Under the pieces are notes generated by a model. The model saw only the letters and a list, made by a program, of their open reading frames with translations, had not been told where the DNA came from and made no database searches. This document shows positions 8,096 to 15,363 of a stretch of DNA of 34,187 nucleotides, in pieces. Made by a program: the position numbers and the translations under genes. The first letter of the stretch is position 1. Each line of letters opens with the position of its first letter. This DNA is from Streptomyces milbemycinicus (GTDB taxonomy: Bacteria; Actinomycetota; Actinomycetes; Streptomycetales; Streptomycetaceae): positions 1 to 34,187 of the forward strand of contig NZ_MUNE01000047.1 in assembly GCF_002154605.1 (NCBI RefSeq). The letters are read 5' to 3'.

Positions 8096-8992
8096 TTACC
8101 GGCTCAGCAGAGCGGGTCGCTGGGTCTGGGTCAGGGCAAGGATGTCATCGCCGCGCGGCACCGGGGCGGAACAGAACGCACAGCGGTCCCCGATGAGTTC
8201 GAAGCCGCACCAGTGGCACTCCTCTCTCCGCACGGACGACACCAGCTGGTAGAGGACGGAGAGGTCGGGGATGGCCGCGGCGAACTCGATCAGCTTGGGG
8301 GTGCCCCACCAGTGCGCCGACTCATGCGGCAGCGGCACCTCCTGGACGCCTTGCGCCCCCCATCCGGGGGCGAGTTTGACGTTGACCCAGTCGCCGCCCG
8401 CGTGGCCGTGGCCGTGGCTGTTGAGGTTGCCGCGGGCGACGGTGAGGTGGGTGGCGTACCCGGGTCCGGGCAGCGCGGCCTCGTTGCCCACCTTGACCAG
8501 CTGCGGGGTGGGGTGCGCGAGCACGGCGAACTGGGCGCCGGGCACCCAGGACTTGACGTGCGAGGTGAGGCTGACGGGCACCCGGTCCAGCTTGGCGACG
8601 GAGCCGAGCAGCGCGCCCGCGTGGACGTAGTGCGTCAGCAGGCGCGCGGCGCAGGCGAGCACGCCGGGGCTGAAGTCGCACACCGACAGCTGACGCAGCT
8701 GACGGGCGAGCACGGCGACGGCCAGCGGGGGCAGTTCGAGGGGCAGCAGCGCGATGCGGTCGCTCTCCAGGACCGACCGTACGGTGTGCAGCCGGCGGAC
8801 GAAGGGCGCGGGGGTGGCCGCGGGGTAGAGCACGATGAGATAGCCCTGTTGGTCGAGCAGGGCGGCGGTTTCGGCCAGCGCGTCGTCCAGCGGCTCGGCG
8901 TCGGGCGGCATCAGCACGACGGCCGACGGGGTCTGGCCGTCGGGCGGCGGAAGCACCAGCTCACGGCTGGTGACTGCTATCGCGGTGGGCAC
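8096..8992 (-). CDS. Conserved zinc-ribbon protein heading the Tad operon
   Basis: The product is 298 residues from GTG 8992. No family function is recognised. Visible features are a soluble alpha/beta-looking body, a Gly/His-rich loop (NSHGHGHAGG, residues 191-200) and a C-terminal zinc ribbon formed by Cys259, Cys262, Cys271 and Cys274 (CHWC, 8 residues, CAFC). There is no signal peptide or membrane helix, so it is probably cytoplasmic. It is the first gene of the minus-strand pilus cluster, 26 nt before cpaB, which suggests a pilus-linked role such as regulation or assembly. The His-rich loop may be a second metal site. Confidence 0.7.
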   Translation of the reverse strand: MPTAIAVTSRELVLPPPDGQTPSAVVLMPPDAEPLDDALAETAALLDQQGYLIVLYPAATPAPFVRRLHTVRSVLESDRIALLPLELPPLAVAVLARQLRQLSVCDFSPGVLACAARLLTHYVHAGALLGSVAKLDRVPVSLTSHVKSWVPGAQFAVLAHPTPQLVKVGNEAALPGPGYATHLTVARGNLNSHGHGHAGGDWVNVKLAPGWGAQGVQEVPLPHESAHWWGTPKLIEFAAAIPDLSVLYQLVSSVRREECHWCGFELIGDRCAFCSAPVPRGDDILALTQTQRPALLSR

Positions 8993-9132
8993 GTCGGCTA
9001 CCCCGTCTCACGTCGGCGCCGGGGAGAGCGGCGGCCGCAGGTCGTTGCTGCTGTCCTGGTGCATCAGCACTTTATCCACGAAAGCCGCGTGAGAGAACAG
9101 TTCCCCTGGGTTACGGGCTCATGCCGATCCCC

Positions 9133-9159
9133 TTGACAACCTCATTGGTCTGGACCATT
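9133..9159 (+). promoter_or_regulatory. Chitinase promoter with DasR-like operator (dre)
   Basis: TTGACA (9133-9138) is followed after 5 nt by ATTGGTCTGGACCATT (9144-9159). The latter fits the published DasR-responsive element, whose core is TGGTCTAGACCA, with one central base changed. The operator fills the -35/-10 spacer, so a bound GntR-type repressor would block RNA polymerase. By established knowledge DasR is released by GlcN-6-P, linking the gene to chitin degradation. The same arrangement recurs before the second chitinase. Confidence 0.85.
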
Positions 9160-9228
9160 TTGAAACGGTCGTGCGGTGGCCACCGTCCTCAAAGCTCCTC
9201 CTTTCAACTCTCCCCCATGGAGGCAGTC

Positions 9229-10983
9229 GTGGACCGTGCTGCGATACCCGCCGAGAGACCTGGCAGACCCAAGAGACGCCAGAGACGCGGCAGCCGACGA
9301 CTCACCCGCTTCCTCTCCGCTGCCGCCGCGGCCGTGCTCGCGGCGGGCGCGTTGGTCGCCCTCGGTGGCGGCACCGCCGGAGCGGCGGACGCCAACCTCG
9401 TACAGAACTCCGGCTTCGAGTCCGGTCTGAGCGGCTGGACCTGCTCCTCCGCCTCCGGGACCACGGTCACCAGCCCGACGCACGGCGGCGCTTCGGCGCT
9501 CAAGGCGACCCCGGCCGGTCTTGACAACGCCCAGTGCACGCAGACGGTGAGCGTCAAGCCCGACTCCTCGTACACGCTCAGCGCCTGGGTGCAGGGCAGT
9601 TACGTCTACCTCGGCGCGAGCGGCACCGGCACGACGGACGTATCGACCTGGACCCCGTCCGCCTCCGGCTGGCAGCAGCTGACCACCACCTTCAAGACCG
9701 GCCCGAGCACCACCTCGGTCACCGTCTACACCCACGGCTGGTACGGACAGCCCGCCTACTACGCCGACGACATCAACCTCACCGGCCCCGGCGGCTCCGA
9801 CCCCGGAGACCCCGGCGACCCCGTCCCGACCGCCCCGACCGGTCTGAAGACGGGCGTGGTCACCTCCTCGTCCATCGCCCTGTCCTGGTCCACGGTCAGC
9901 GGCGCCACCGGCTACAACGTCTACCGCGACGGCACCAAGGTGCAGGCGGTCAGCGGCACCTCGGCCACCGTGACCGGGCTCGCCGCCGCCACCTCGTACC
10001 AGTTCCAGGTCACCGCGGTCAACGCGGCGGGCGAGTCACCCAAGTCCGCGGCCGTCACCGGCACCACCTCGACCGGCAGCGGCGGCGGAGGCGGCACCGT
10101 CCCCAAGCACGCGGTCACCGGCTACTGGCAGAACTTCAACAACGGCGCGACCGTCCAGAAGATCAGCGACGTCCAGAGCCAGTACGACATCATCGCCGTC
10201 GCCTTCGCCGACGCGACCGGCACGCCCGGCGCGGTCACCTTCAACCTCGACTCGGCGGGGCTCGGCGGCTATACGGTCGACCAGTTCAAGGCCGACATCA
10301 AGGCCAAGCAGGCGGCCGGCAAGTCCGTCATCATCTCCATCGGCGGCCAGAACGGCACGGTCTCCATCAACGACTCGGCCTCCGCGAACAACTTCGCCAA
10401 CTCCGTCTACTCGCTGATGCAGCAGTACGGCTTCGACGGCGTCGACATCGACCTCGAGAACGGCCTCAACGCCACCTATATGACGCAGGCGCTGCGGTCC
10501 CTGTCGGCAAAGGCCGGGTCGAAGCTCGTGATCACCATGGCTCCGCAGACGATCGACATGCAGTCCACGTCGAACGCCTACTTCCAGACGGCGCTGAACA
10601 TCAAGGACATCCTCACCGTCGTCAATATGCAGTACTACAACAGCGGCTCCATGCTGGGCTGCGACGGCAAGGTCTACTCCCAGGGCTCCGTCGACTTCCT
10701 CACCGCCCTGGCCTGCATCCAGCTGGAAGGCGGCCTGTCCCCCTCCCAGGTCGGCCTCGGTCTGCCCGCCTCGACGCGCGGCGCGGGCAGCGGCTACGTC
10801 TCCCCGACGATCGTGAACAACGCCCTGGACTGCCTGGCCCGGGGCACGGGCTGCGGTTCGTTCAAGCCCGCGAAGACCTACCCGGGCCTGCGCGGCGCGA
10901 TGACCTGGTCGACCAACTGGGACGCGCTGGCGGGCAACGCCTGGTCCAACGCGGTCGGGCCGAAGGTCCACGGCCTGCCGTAG
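9229..10983 (+). CDS. Secreted multidomain GH18 chitinase (CBM-FnIII-GH18)
   Basis: The product is 584 residues from GTG 9229, chosen because GGAGG lies 5 nt upstream; ATG 9217 overlaps that site. Residues 1-52 form a Sec signal with a twin-Arg-poor basic head and an AGA cleavage end. Residues about 54-190 are a carbohydrate-binding module of the galactose-binding-like fold (NLVQNSGFE, GWTC, ADDINL). Residues about 200-285 are an FnIII domain (PTGLKTG, ISTYQF-like VTAVNAAGESP) followed by a poly-Gly linker. From about 290 comes the GH18 barrel with the catalytic motif DGVDIDLE (Asp403, Asp406, Asp408, acid Glu410). It hydrolyses chitin outside the cell and is probably DasR-controlled. The catalytic domain is a close paralogue of that encoded at 14258. 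Confidence 0.93.
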   Translation: MDRAAIPAERPGRPKRRQRRGSRRLTRFLSAAAAAVLAAGALVALGGGTAGAADANLVQNSGFESGLSGWTCSSASGTTVTSPTHGGASALKATPAGLDNAQCTQTVSVKPDSSYTLSAWVQGSYVYLGASGTGTTDVSTWTPSASGWQQLTTTFKTGPSTTSVTVYTHGWYGQPAYYADDINLTGPGGSDPGDPGDPVPTAPTGLKTGVVTSSSIALSWSTVSGATGYNVYRDGTKVQAVSGTSATVTGLAAATSYQFQVTAVNAAGESPKSAAVTGTTSTGSGGGGGTVPKHAVTGYWQNFNNGATVQKISDVQSQYDIIAVAFADATGTPGAVTFNLDSAGLGGYTVDQFKADIKAKQAAGKSVIISIGGQNGTVSINDSASANNFANSVYSLMQQYGFDGVDIDLENGLNATYMTQALRSLSAKAGSKLVITMAPQTIDMQSTSNAYFQTALNIKDILTVVNMQYYNSGSMLGCDGKVYSQGSVDFLTALACIQLEGGLSPSQVGLGLPASTRGAGSGYVSPTIVNNALDCLARGTGCGSFKPAKTYPGLRGAMTWSTNWDALAGNAWSNAVGPKVHGLP

Positions 10984-10997
10984 ACCACTTCGTCCGA

Positions 10998-11038
10998 GCC
11001 CTTCGGGGGATGCTGCCGAGCGACCTCCCCCGAAGGGC
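10998..11038 (+). terminator. Terminator-like hairpin after chitinase 1
   Basis: Perfect 13-bp arms GCCCTTCGGGGGA (10998-11010) and TCCCCCGAAGGGC (11026-11038) with a 15-nt loop start 15 nt after the stop codon. There is no T-tract, as is usual for Streptomyces hairpin terminators. Confidence 0.7.
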
Positions 11039-11189
11039 CGGGAGGCGCGATTCCAGGACAACAGCGCTTCGTTAGCGGCACGTTAATGGCACGGCAGCGG
11101 TGGCCCGCAGGATGAGAAGCACACCAGGAGAGACACCTCCCCGGGTCTCTTCCCCCGACTCACTCGACTGACGAAGAAGGTCTCTCATC

Positions 11190-11615
11190 ATGCGTGCCCA
11201 CCGCTCCCGCGTTCGTACCTTCGCCGCCATGAGCCTGCTGGTGACCGGGGCCCTGTTCGCCACCGCCTGCCAGCCGTCCGACGCCGACGCTTCGAAGCCC
11301 GGCAGCTCGTCCTCCACCCCGTCCGCGTCGCCCTCGTCCGGCGGCGACGAGGGCCCCGAGGAGAGCAGGTCCGCCAACGGCACCTTCTCCGGCGAACTCC
11401 GCTACCTCGCCACCGGCAAGCACACCGTCGGGAACCAGGGGTTCTTCGTCGCCGACGACACCAAGATCACCGGCGCCGGCCGTATCTGCGACGCCAACAC
11501 AGCCTGCACCCCCGACCAGCTCGACACCGTACTGAAGAACGACAACGGCATCATGGCCACGGTCGTCATCAAGGACGGCATCGCCACCAGCATCGACGAG
11601 CACTCGGCCGACTAG
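11190..11615 (+). CDS. Small secreted lipoprotein
   Basis: The product is 141 residues from ATG 11190 with GAAGG about 9 nt upstream. A basic head (MRAHRSRVR) and hydrophobic stretch end in the lipobox FATAC, so Cys27 is the likely lipidated residue. A Ser/Pro/Gly-rich linker (about 30-60) precedes a small beta-rich domain with a cysteine pair (ICDANTAC). It should be anchored outside the membrane. The function is not recognised. It lies between two chitinase genes but has its own leader and its own terminator, so no operon link is implied. Confidence 0.7.
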   Translation: MRAHRSRVRTFAAMSLLVTGALFATACQPSDADASKPGSSSSTPSASPSSGGDEGPEESRSANGTFSGELRYLATGKHTVGNQGFFVADDTKITGAGRICDANTACTPDQLDTVLKNDNGIMATVVIKDGIATSIDEHSAD

Positions 11616-11645
11616 TGGCGGATTGATCCCCGCTGCCGGCCGCCG

Positions 11646-11681
11646 CGTTCAGGGGGAGGACCGAGAGCCCTCCCCCGAACG
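11646..11681 (+). terminator. Terminator-like hairpin after the small lipoprotein
   Basis: The arms are CGTTC-A-GGGGGAGG (11646-11659) and CCTCCCCC-GAACG (11669-11681), with one bulged A and a 9-nt loop. It lies between convergent genes and may serve both the lipoprotein (plus) and the reductase gene (minus). Confidence 0.65.
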
Positions 11682-11692
11682 GCGCCGCACCG

Positions 11693-12538
11693 TCAGCGGA
11701 AGGCGACAGCGTTCTCCGCGGCCCACTGCCGGAACGGCCTGGCCGGCCGACCGGTGACCCGCTCAACTGTGTCGCGCACCGCGAGCAGTTCATCGTTTAC
11801 GTCCCCGCCCATCAGGTCCAGCACCGCACTCGCGGCCTCCTCCCCCAGGAAGGCCGCCATGTCACGTTGGGCCTCCTCGCGCCCGATCTCGGCGACCGGC
11901 ACCTCCCGCCCCAGAGCCGCCGCGATGGCCTCGATCTGCTGCCGAGCCGTGACCCGCTCCGGCCCGGTCAGCGCGTACGTCCGGCCGCGGTGCCCCGGCT
12001 CGGTGAGCGCCACCCGGGCCACGACCGCGATATCCGCGGGGTGGACGGCGGGGAGCCCGACGTCCGCGTACGGCAGGCGGACCGGCTCGCGCGTGCGGAT
12101 GGCGTCCGCCCACCACAGCGCGTTCGAGGCGAACTGCGTGGGCCGCAGGATCGTCCAGGACATACCGCTGCCGCTGCCGCTGTCCTTCAGCAACCGCTCG
12201 ACGGCAAGGTTCTCCTCGGCGGGGCCCAGGTGGGGATGGGTCTGGACGGTGATGGACGATACGAGGACCACATGCTCCACCCCTGCCCGCCGGGCGAGGC
12301 CGAGGATGTCGGCGTCCGGGCCCATGCGCGACGGGAGGAACAGCGCACGCACCCCGTCCAGCGCGGGCTTCAGCGTGGCGACCCGGCCGAAATCACCCTC
12401 CACCGCTTCGACTCCGGCCGGGAATCCGGCCCGTGCGGTGTCCCGGGTGAGACCTCGCAGTGGCCCGGCACCGCTCGCCCGCAACTCCGTCAACAGGGCA
12501 TTTCCTATGTTTCCGGTGGCTCCCGTCACGAGGATCAC
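11693..12538 (-). CDS. NmrA-like NAD(P)-binding oxidoreductase
   Basis: The product is 281 residues from GTG 12538, which has AGGAGAG 6 nt upstream; the start lies directly before the Rossmann strand. The N-terminus ILVTGATGNIGNALL holds the atypical-SDR nucleotide motif GATGNIG. HVVLVSSI and WTILRPTQFASNALWW follow, as in NmrA/QOR2-type reductases that lack the classical YxxxK pair. Substrate candidates are quinones or small electrophiles, or it may act only as a redox sensor. It is cytoplasmic. A MerR-type promoter lies 43 nt upstream of the start, which suggests induction by a stress or a small molecule. Confidence 0.85.
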   Translation of the reverse strand: MILVTGATGNIGNALLTELRASGAGPLRGLTRDTARAGFPAGVEAVEGDFGRVATLKPALDGVRALFLPSRMGPDADILGLARRAGVEHVVLVSSITVQTHPHLGPAEENLAVERLLKDSGSGSGMSWTILRPTQFASNALWWADAIRTREPVRLPYADVGLPAVHPADIAVVARVALTEPGHRGRTYALTGPERVTARQQIEAIAAALGREVPVAEIGREEAQRDMAAFLGEEAASAVLDLMGGDVNDELLAVRDTVERVTGRPARPFRQWAAENAVAFR

Positions 12539-12580
12539 GACACACTCTCCTGTCACCAGACAATGATCAATCCGGCGTGA

Positions 12581-12611
12581 ACGCTAAAATCTCAACCAAA
12601 CTTCAGGTCAA
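12581..12611 (-). promoter_or_regulatory. MerR-type promoter of the NmrA-like gene
   Basis: On the minus strand TTGACC (12606-12611) and TAGCGT (12581-12586) are separated by 19 bp, the over-long spacer typical of MerR-activated promoters. The spacer carries an imperfect dyad ACCTGAA/TTGAGAT (12589-12608). No MerR gene is present in the window, so the regulator would act in trans. Confidence 0.55.
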
Positions 12612-12669
12612 GCGACAAGGCAGCTGGTGAAGCCGTCGTCGATGGGCGATGCGTCCACGGGGGAGGCGT

Positions 12670-14043
12670 TCAGCTTGGGATGAGCGCATCCCACTGGTCA
12701 CGGGTCGGGCCGTCATGTCGTGGCGTGAAGTCCGGGTGGGCGGCCAGCCAGGCGGTGACGCGCCCGTGCACTTCCTCGCTGCCATAGGCGTCGTCGGCTG
12801 TGCGCAGGAGATGGCGTACCTGGGCTCTGGCCCGCATGACGACGGGATCGTCGAAGGCGCAGGCGGCCAGAGCGGCGGCCCGCACATCGGTGGGCGGCGA
12901 GCCGTCGGCGAGGCGTCGCTCGTTCGCACGGTCAGCCGTCACCTGCGCGTCGAACCACGTGCGAAGGGCCTGGGTGGTCCAGGCGTGGTAGCCGGTGGGG
13001 TCCGCGACGACCTCGTCGGCATGGGTGGCGAGCTGCTGGGCGGCACGCAGGCCGAGTGCCACACCCTGGCCCAAAGTGGGGTTTGTGTGAACGAGGCTGT
13101 CGCCGACGTTGACCAGGCCGGTCACGATGGGTCCGGCCTCGTCGGCGAGGGCGGTCGAGCGGTTGTCGAGGCCTGCCATCGCCAAGACGGCGGACTGCGG
13201 TTCGGGGTCCAGGTCGAGCCAGGCGGCGGTGGCGGGGAAGCGATGAGCGGCGGCCTCGAACACCGCGGGATCGATGAGCGCGGCGCGGGTCGGATCACCG
13301 GTGGAGAGCACCAGGTTCACCGCGAAGGTGTCGTTGTCGGAAGGGAAGACGCCTGCGAGTGCGAACGGTGCGGCTGAGCCGGTCTTCACCCGTCCAGGGT
13401 CACGTGGGCCGCCGGCCCGCAGACGGTACCAGCGGCACAGGTAAGCAATCCCGGTGCGGTGGCTGTCGATCACAGGCGGACGGCAGCCGGACGCGGTGAG
13501 CCAGGCGGGCACCGGTGAACGACGGCCGGACGCATCGACGACGAGGTCCGCCCGATGTGTGGTCGTGCCCACCCGCACGCCCGTGACCCGGGGAGGGCGC
13601 CCGTCCCGGATGGTGAGTGCGCTCACCCGGCAGCCCCGTCGCACCTCGACGGTGGGTTCACGCTGCACGGCGGCGGTCAGGGCGGCCTCCAGCACGATGC
13701 GGCGGGTGCGCACGGTCACCAGGTCCTCATCGCCGGCCCGGTGCGATGGGTGCTCACGGAACCAGTCGTACTCGTGGTACTCGCGGGCGCCCCGTGCCAG
13801 CAGGTCCGCGTAGACATCGGGGGTCTCGGTGCGCAACACGGTGCGGACGGGCGCGAGCAGCGAATGGGGCTGGACGGCCTGCGGGACCCGGGGACGGCAC
13901 CAGTCAAAGAAGTCTCGGTCCAGGTCCTCGCCGGCCTGCCGCGCTTCCTGCTCGAACAATGTGACCGCGTGACCCCGTCGGCCAAGCATGAGCACGGTCC
14001 CCAGCCCGCTGATGCCGCCGCCTATCACCGCAACCCGCGCCAC
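12670..14043 (-). CDS. FAD-dependent oxidoreductase / monooxygenase-like
   Basis: The product is 457 residues from GTG 14043, with GAAGGGAAG upstream, beginning VARVAVIGGGISGLG, a dinucleotide-binding GxGxxG fold. LVVDASGRRSPVP and VGDSLVHTNPTLGQGVALGL are the conserved GD box and C-terminal FAD contacts of the PHBH/geranylgeranyl-reductase-like group. The Trp-x-Trp-x-Ile-Pro motif of flavin halogenases is absent. It is probably a cytoplasmic single-component hydroxylase or dehydrogenase acting on a small aromatic or lipid, but the substrate cannot be read from the sequence. It is divergent from the second chitinase gene and 131 nt upstream of the reductase start on the same strand; the reductase has its own promoter. 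Confidence 0.8.
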   Translation of the reverse strand: MARVAVIGGGISGLGTVLMLGRRGHAVTLFEQEARQAGEDLDRDFFDWCRPRVPQAVQPHSLLAPVRTVLRTETPDVYADLLARGAREYHEYDWFREHPSHRAGDEDLVTVRTRRIVLEAALTAAVQREPTVEVRRGCRVSALTIRDGRPPRVTGVRVGTTTHRADLVVDASGRRSPVPAWLTASGCRPPVIDSHRTGIAYLCRWYRLRAGGPRDPGRVKTGSAAPFALAGVFPSDNDTFAVNLVLSTGDPTRAALIDPAVFEAAAHRFPATAAWLDLDPEPQSAVLAMAGLDNRSTALADEAGPIVTGLVNVGDSLVHTNPTLGQGVALGLRAAQQLATHADEVVADPTGYHAWTTQALRTWFDAQVTADRANERRLADGSPPTDVRAAALAACAFDDPVVMRARAQVRHLLRTADDAYGSEEVHGRVTAWLAAHPDFTPRHDGPTRDQWDALIPS

Positions 14044-14152
14044 CGAGCTTCCCTTCGCGTCGTGTTGCGGGGTGAGCCTACCGCCTGGCCGTTTTCCCCC
14101 TGAGCCCGGAGGGCTTACGAGCGAGCGACGGCGATACCCGCCTGTCAGGGAC

Positions 14153-14179
14153 TTGACAGGGGCATTGGTCTGGACCACG
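14153..14179 (+). promoter_or_regulatory. Second chitinase promoter with DasR-like operator
   Basis: TTGACA (14153-14158), 5 nt, then ATTGGTCTGGACCACG (14164-14179). The hexamer, the spacing and the first 14 operator bases match the site at 9133-9159 exactly, so both chitinases probably answer to the same GlcNAc-responsive repressor. Confidence 0.85.
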
Positions 14180-14257
14180 GTGGATCACATGCCTCAGGGG
14201 CCCCTGAACGCGTAGCCGCACGACTCCCCCCACATCCCCCCACGCTCGGAGGCACCC

Positions 14258-15271
14258 GTGGCACGCGCACATTCACGTACGTTCCCCCGGAGACTGCTCG
14301 GCGGCATAGCCGTGGCGGCCCTCGCCGCCGGCGGGCTGATGGCCGCCAACACCGCGGGCGCGGCCGAGGAACCCGTCGGCACCGCGGCCGTCCCCAAGCA
14401 CGCGGTCACCGGCTACTGGCAGAACTTCAACAACGGCGCGACCGTGCAGAAGCTCTCCGACGTCCAGGACGACTACGACATCATCGCCGTCGCCTTCGCC
14501 GACGCCACCTCCACACCCGGGGCCGTCACCTTCAACCTCGACTCGGCCGGCCTCGGCGGCTACACCGTCGACCAGTTCAAGGCCGACATCAAGGCCAAGC
14601 AGGCCGCGGGCAAGTCCGTCATCATCTCCATCGGCGGCCAGAACGGCACCGTCTCGATCAGCGACGACGCGTCCGCCGACGCCTTCGCCTCCTCCGTCGG
14701 CAAGCTCATCGACGAATACGGCTTCGACGGCGTCGACATCGACCTGGAGAACGGGCTCAACGCCACCTATATGACCAAGGCGCTCAAGGCGATCCACGAC
14801 AAGAAGAGCGATGTCGTGGTGACGATGGCGCCGCAGACCATCGATATGCAGTCGCCGCAGAACGAGTACTTCAAGACCGCGCTGGGGATCAAGGACTTCC
14901 TGACGGTGGTCAATATGCAGTACTACAACAGCGGCTCCATGCTGGGCTGCGACGGGAAGGTCTACTCCCAGGGCTCGGTCGACTTCCTCACCGCCCTCGC
15001 CTGTATCCAGCTGGAGAACGGCCTCGACCCGTCCCAGGTCGGCATCGGCGTCCCGGCCTCCACGCGCGGCGCGGGCTCCGGGTATGTGGAGCCGGGGATC
15101 GTCAACGCCGCCCTGGACTGCCTCACCAAGGGCTCCGGCTGCGGCTCGTTCAAGCCCTCGAAGACCTACCCGGGGCTGCGCGGCGCGATGACCTGGTCGA
15201 CCAACTGGGACGCGGCGAACGGCAGCGCCTGGTCGAAGGCGGTCGGACCGCACGTCCACGGTCTGTCGTAG
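14258..15271 (+). CDS. Secreted single-domain GH18 chitinase
   Basis: The product is 337 residues from GTG 14258, with GGAGG at 14248-14252. Residues 1-38 are a Sec signal (RRLLGGIAVAALAAGGLMAANTAGAAE region). The rest is a bare GH18 barrel from VPKHAVTGYWQNFNN onward, with the catalytic motif DGVDIDLE (Asp157, Asp160, Asp162, acid Glu164). By eye about four residues in five match the catalytic domain encoded at 9229, but the binding module and FnIII domain are missing. It would hydrolyse soluble or accessible chitin outside the cell and complement the larger enzyme. It is followed at once by a strong hairpin. Confidence 0.92.
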   Translation: MARAHSRTFPRRLLGGIAVAALAAGGLMAANTAGAAEEPVGTAAVPKHAVTGYWQNFNNGATVQKLSDVQDDYDIIAVAFADATSTPGAVTFNLDSAGLGGYTVDQFKADIKAKQAAGKSVIISIGGQNGTVSISDDASADAFASSVGKLIDEYGFDGVDIDLENGLNATYMTKALKAIHDKKSDVVVTMAPQTIDMQSPQNEYFKTALGIKDFLTVVNMQYYNSGSMLGCDGKVYSQGSVDFLTALACIQLENGLDPSQVGIGVPASTRGAGSGYVEPGIVNAALDCLTKGSGCGSFKPSKTYPGLRGAMTWSTNWDAANGSAWSKAVGPHVHGLS

Positions 15272-15277
15272 GGCCCG

Positions 15278-15315
15278 CCCGTTCGAGGGGGACCGAAAGC
15301 TCCCCCTCGAACGGG
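15278..15315 (+). terminator. Terminator-like hairpin after chitinase 2
   Basis: Perfect 15-bp arms CCCGTTCGAGGGGGA (15278-15292) and TCCCCCTCGAACGGG (15301-15315) with an 8-nt loop begin 6 nt after the stop codon. Confidence 0.8.
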
Positions 15316-15363
15316 GAGTTGGGATGAACCGTAGCGTCGGTGGGTGGCCTTACGGTCGTGACC

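Noticed and set aside
12670..14043. Flavin-dependent halogenase
   Set aside because: The Trp-x-Trp-x-Ile-Pro motif is absent; only general FAD-binding motifs are present.
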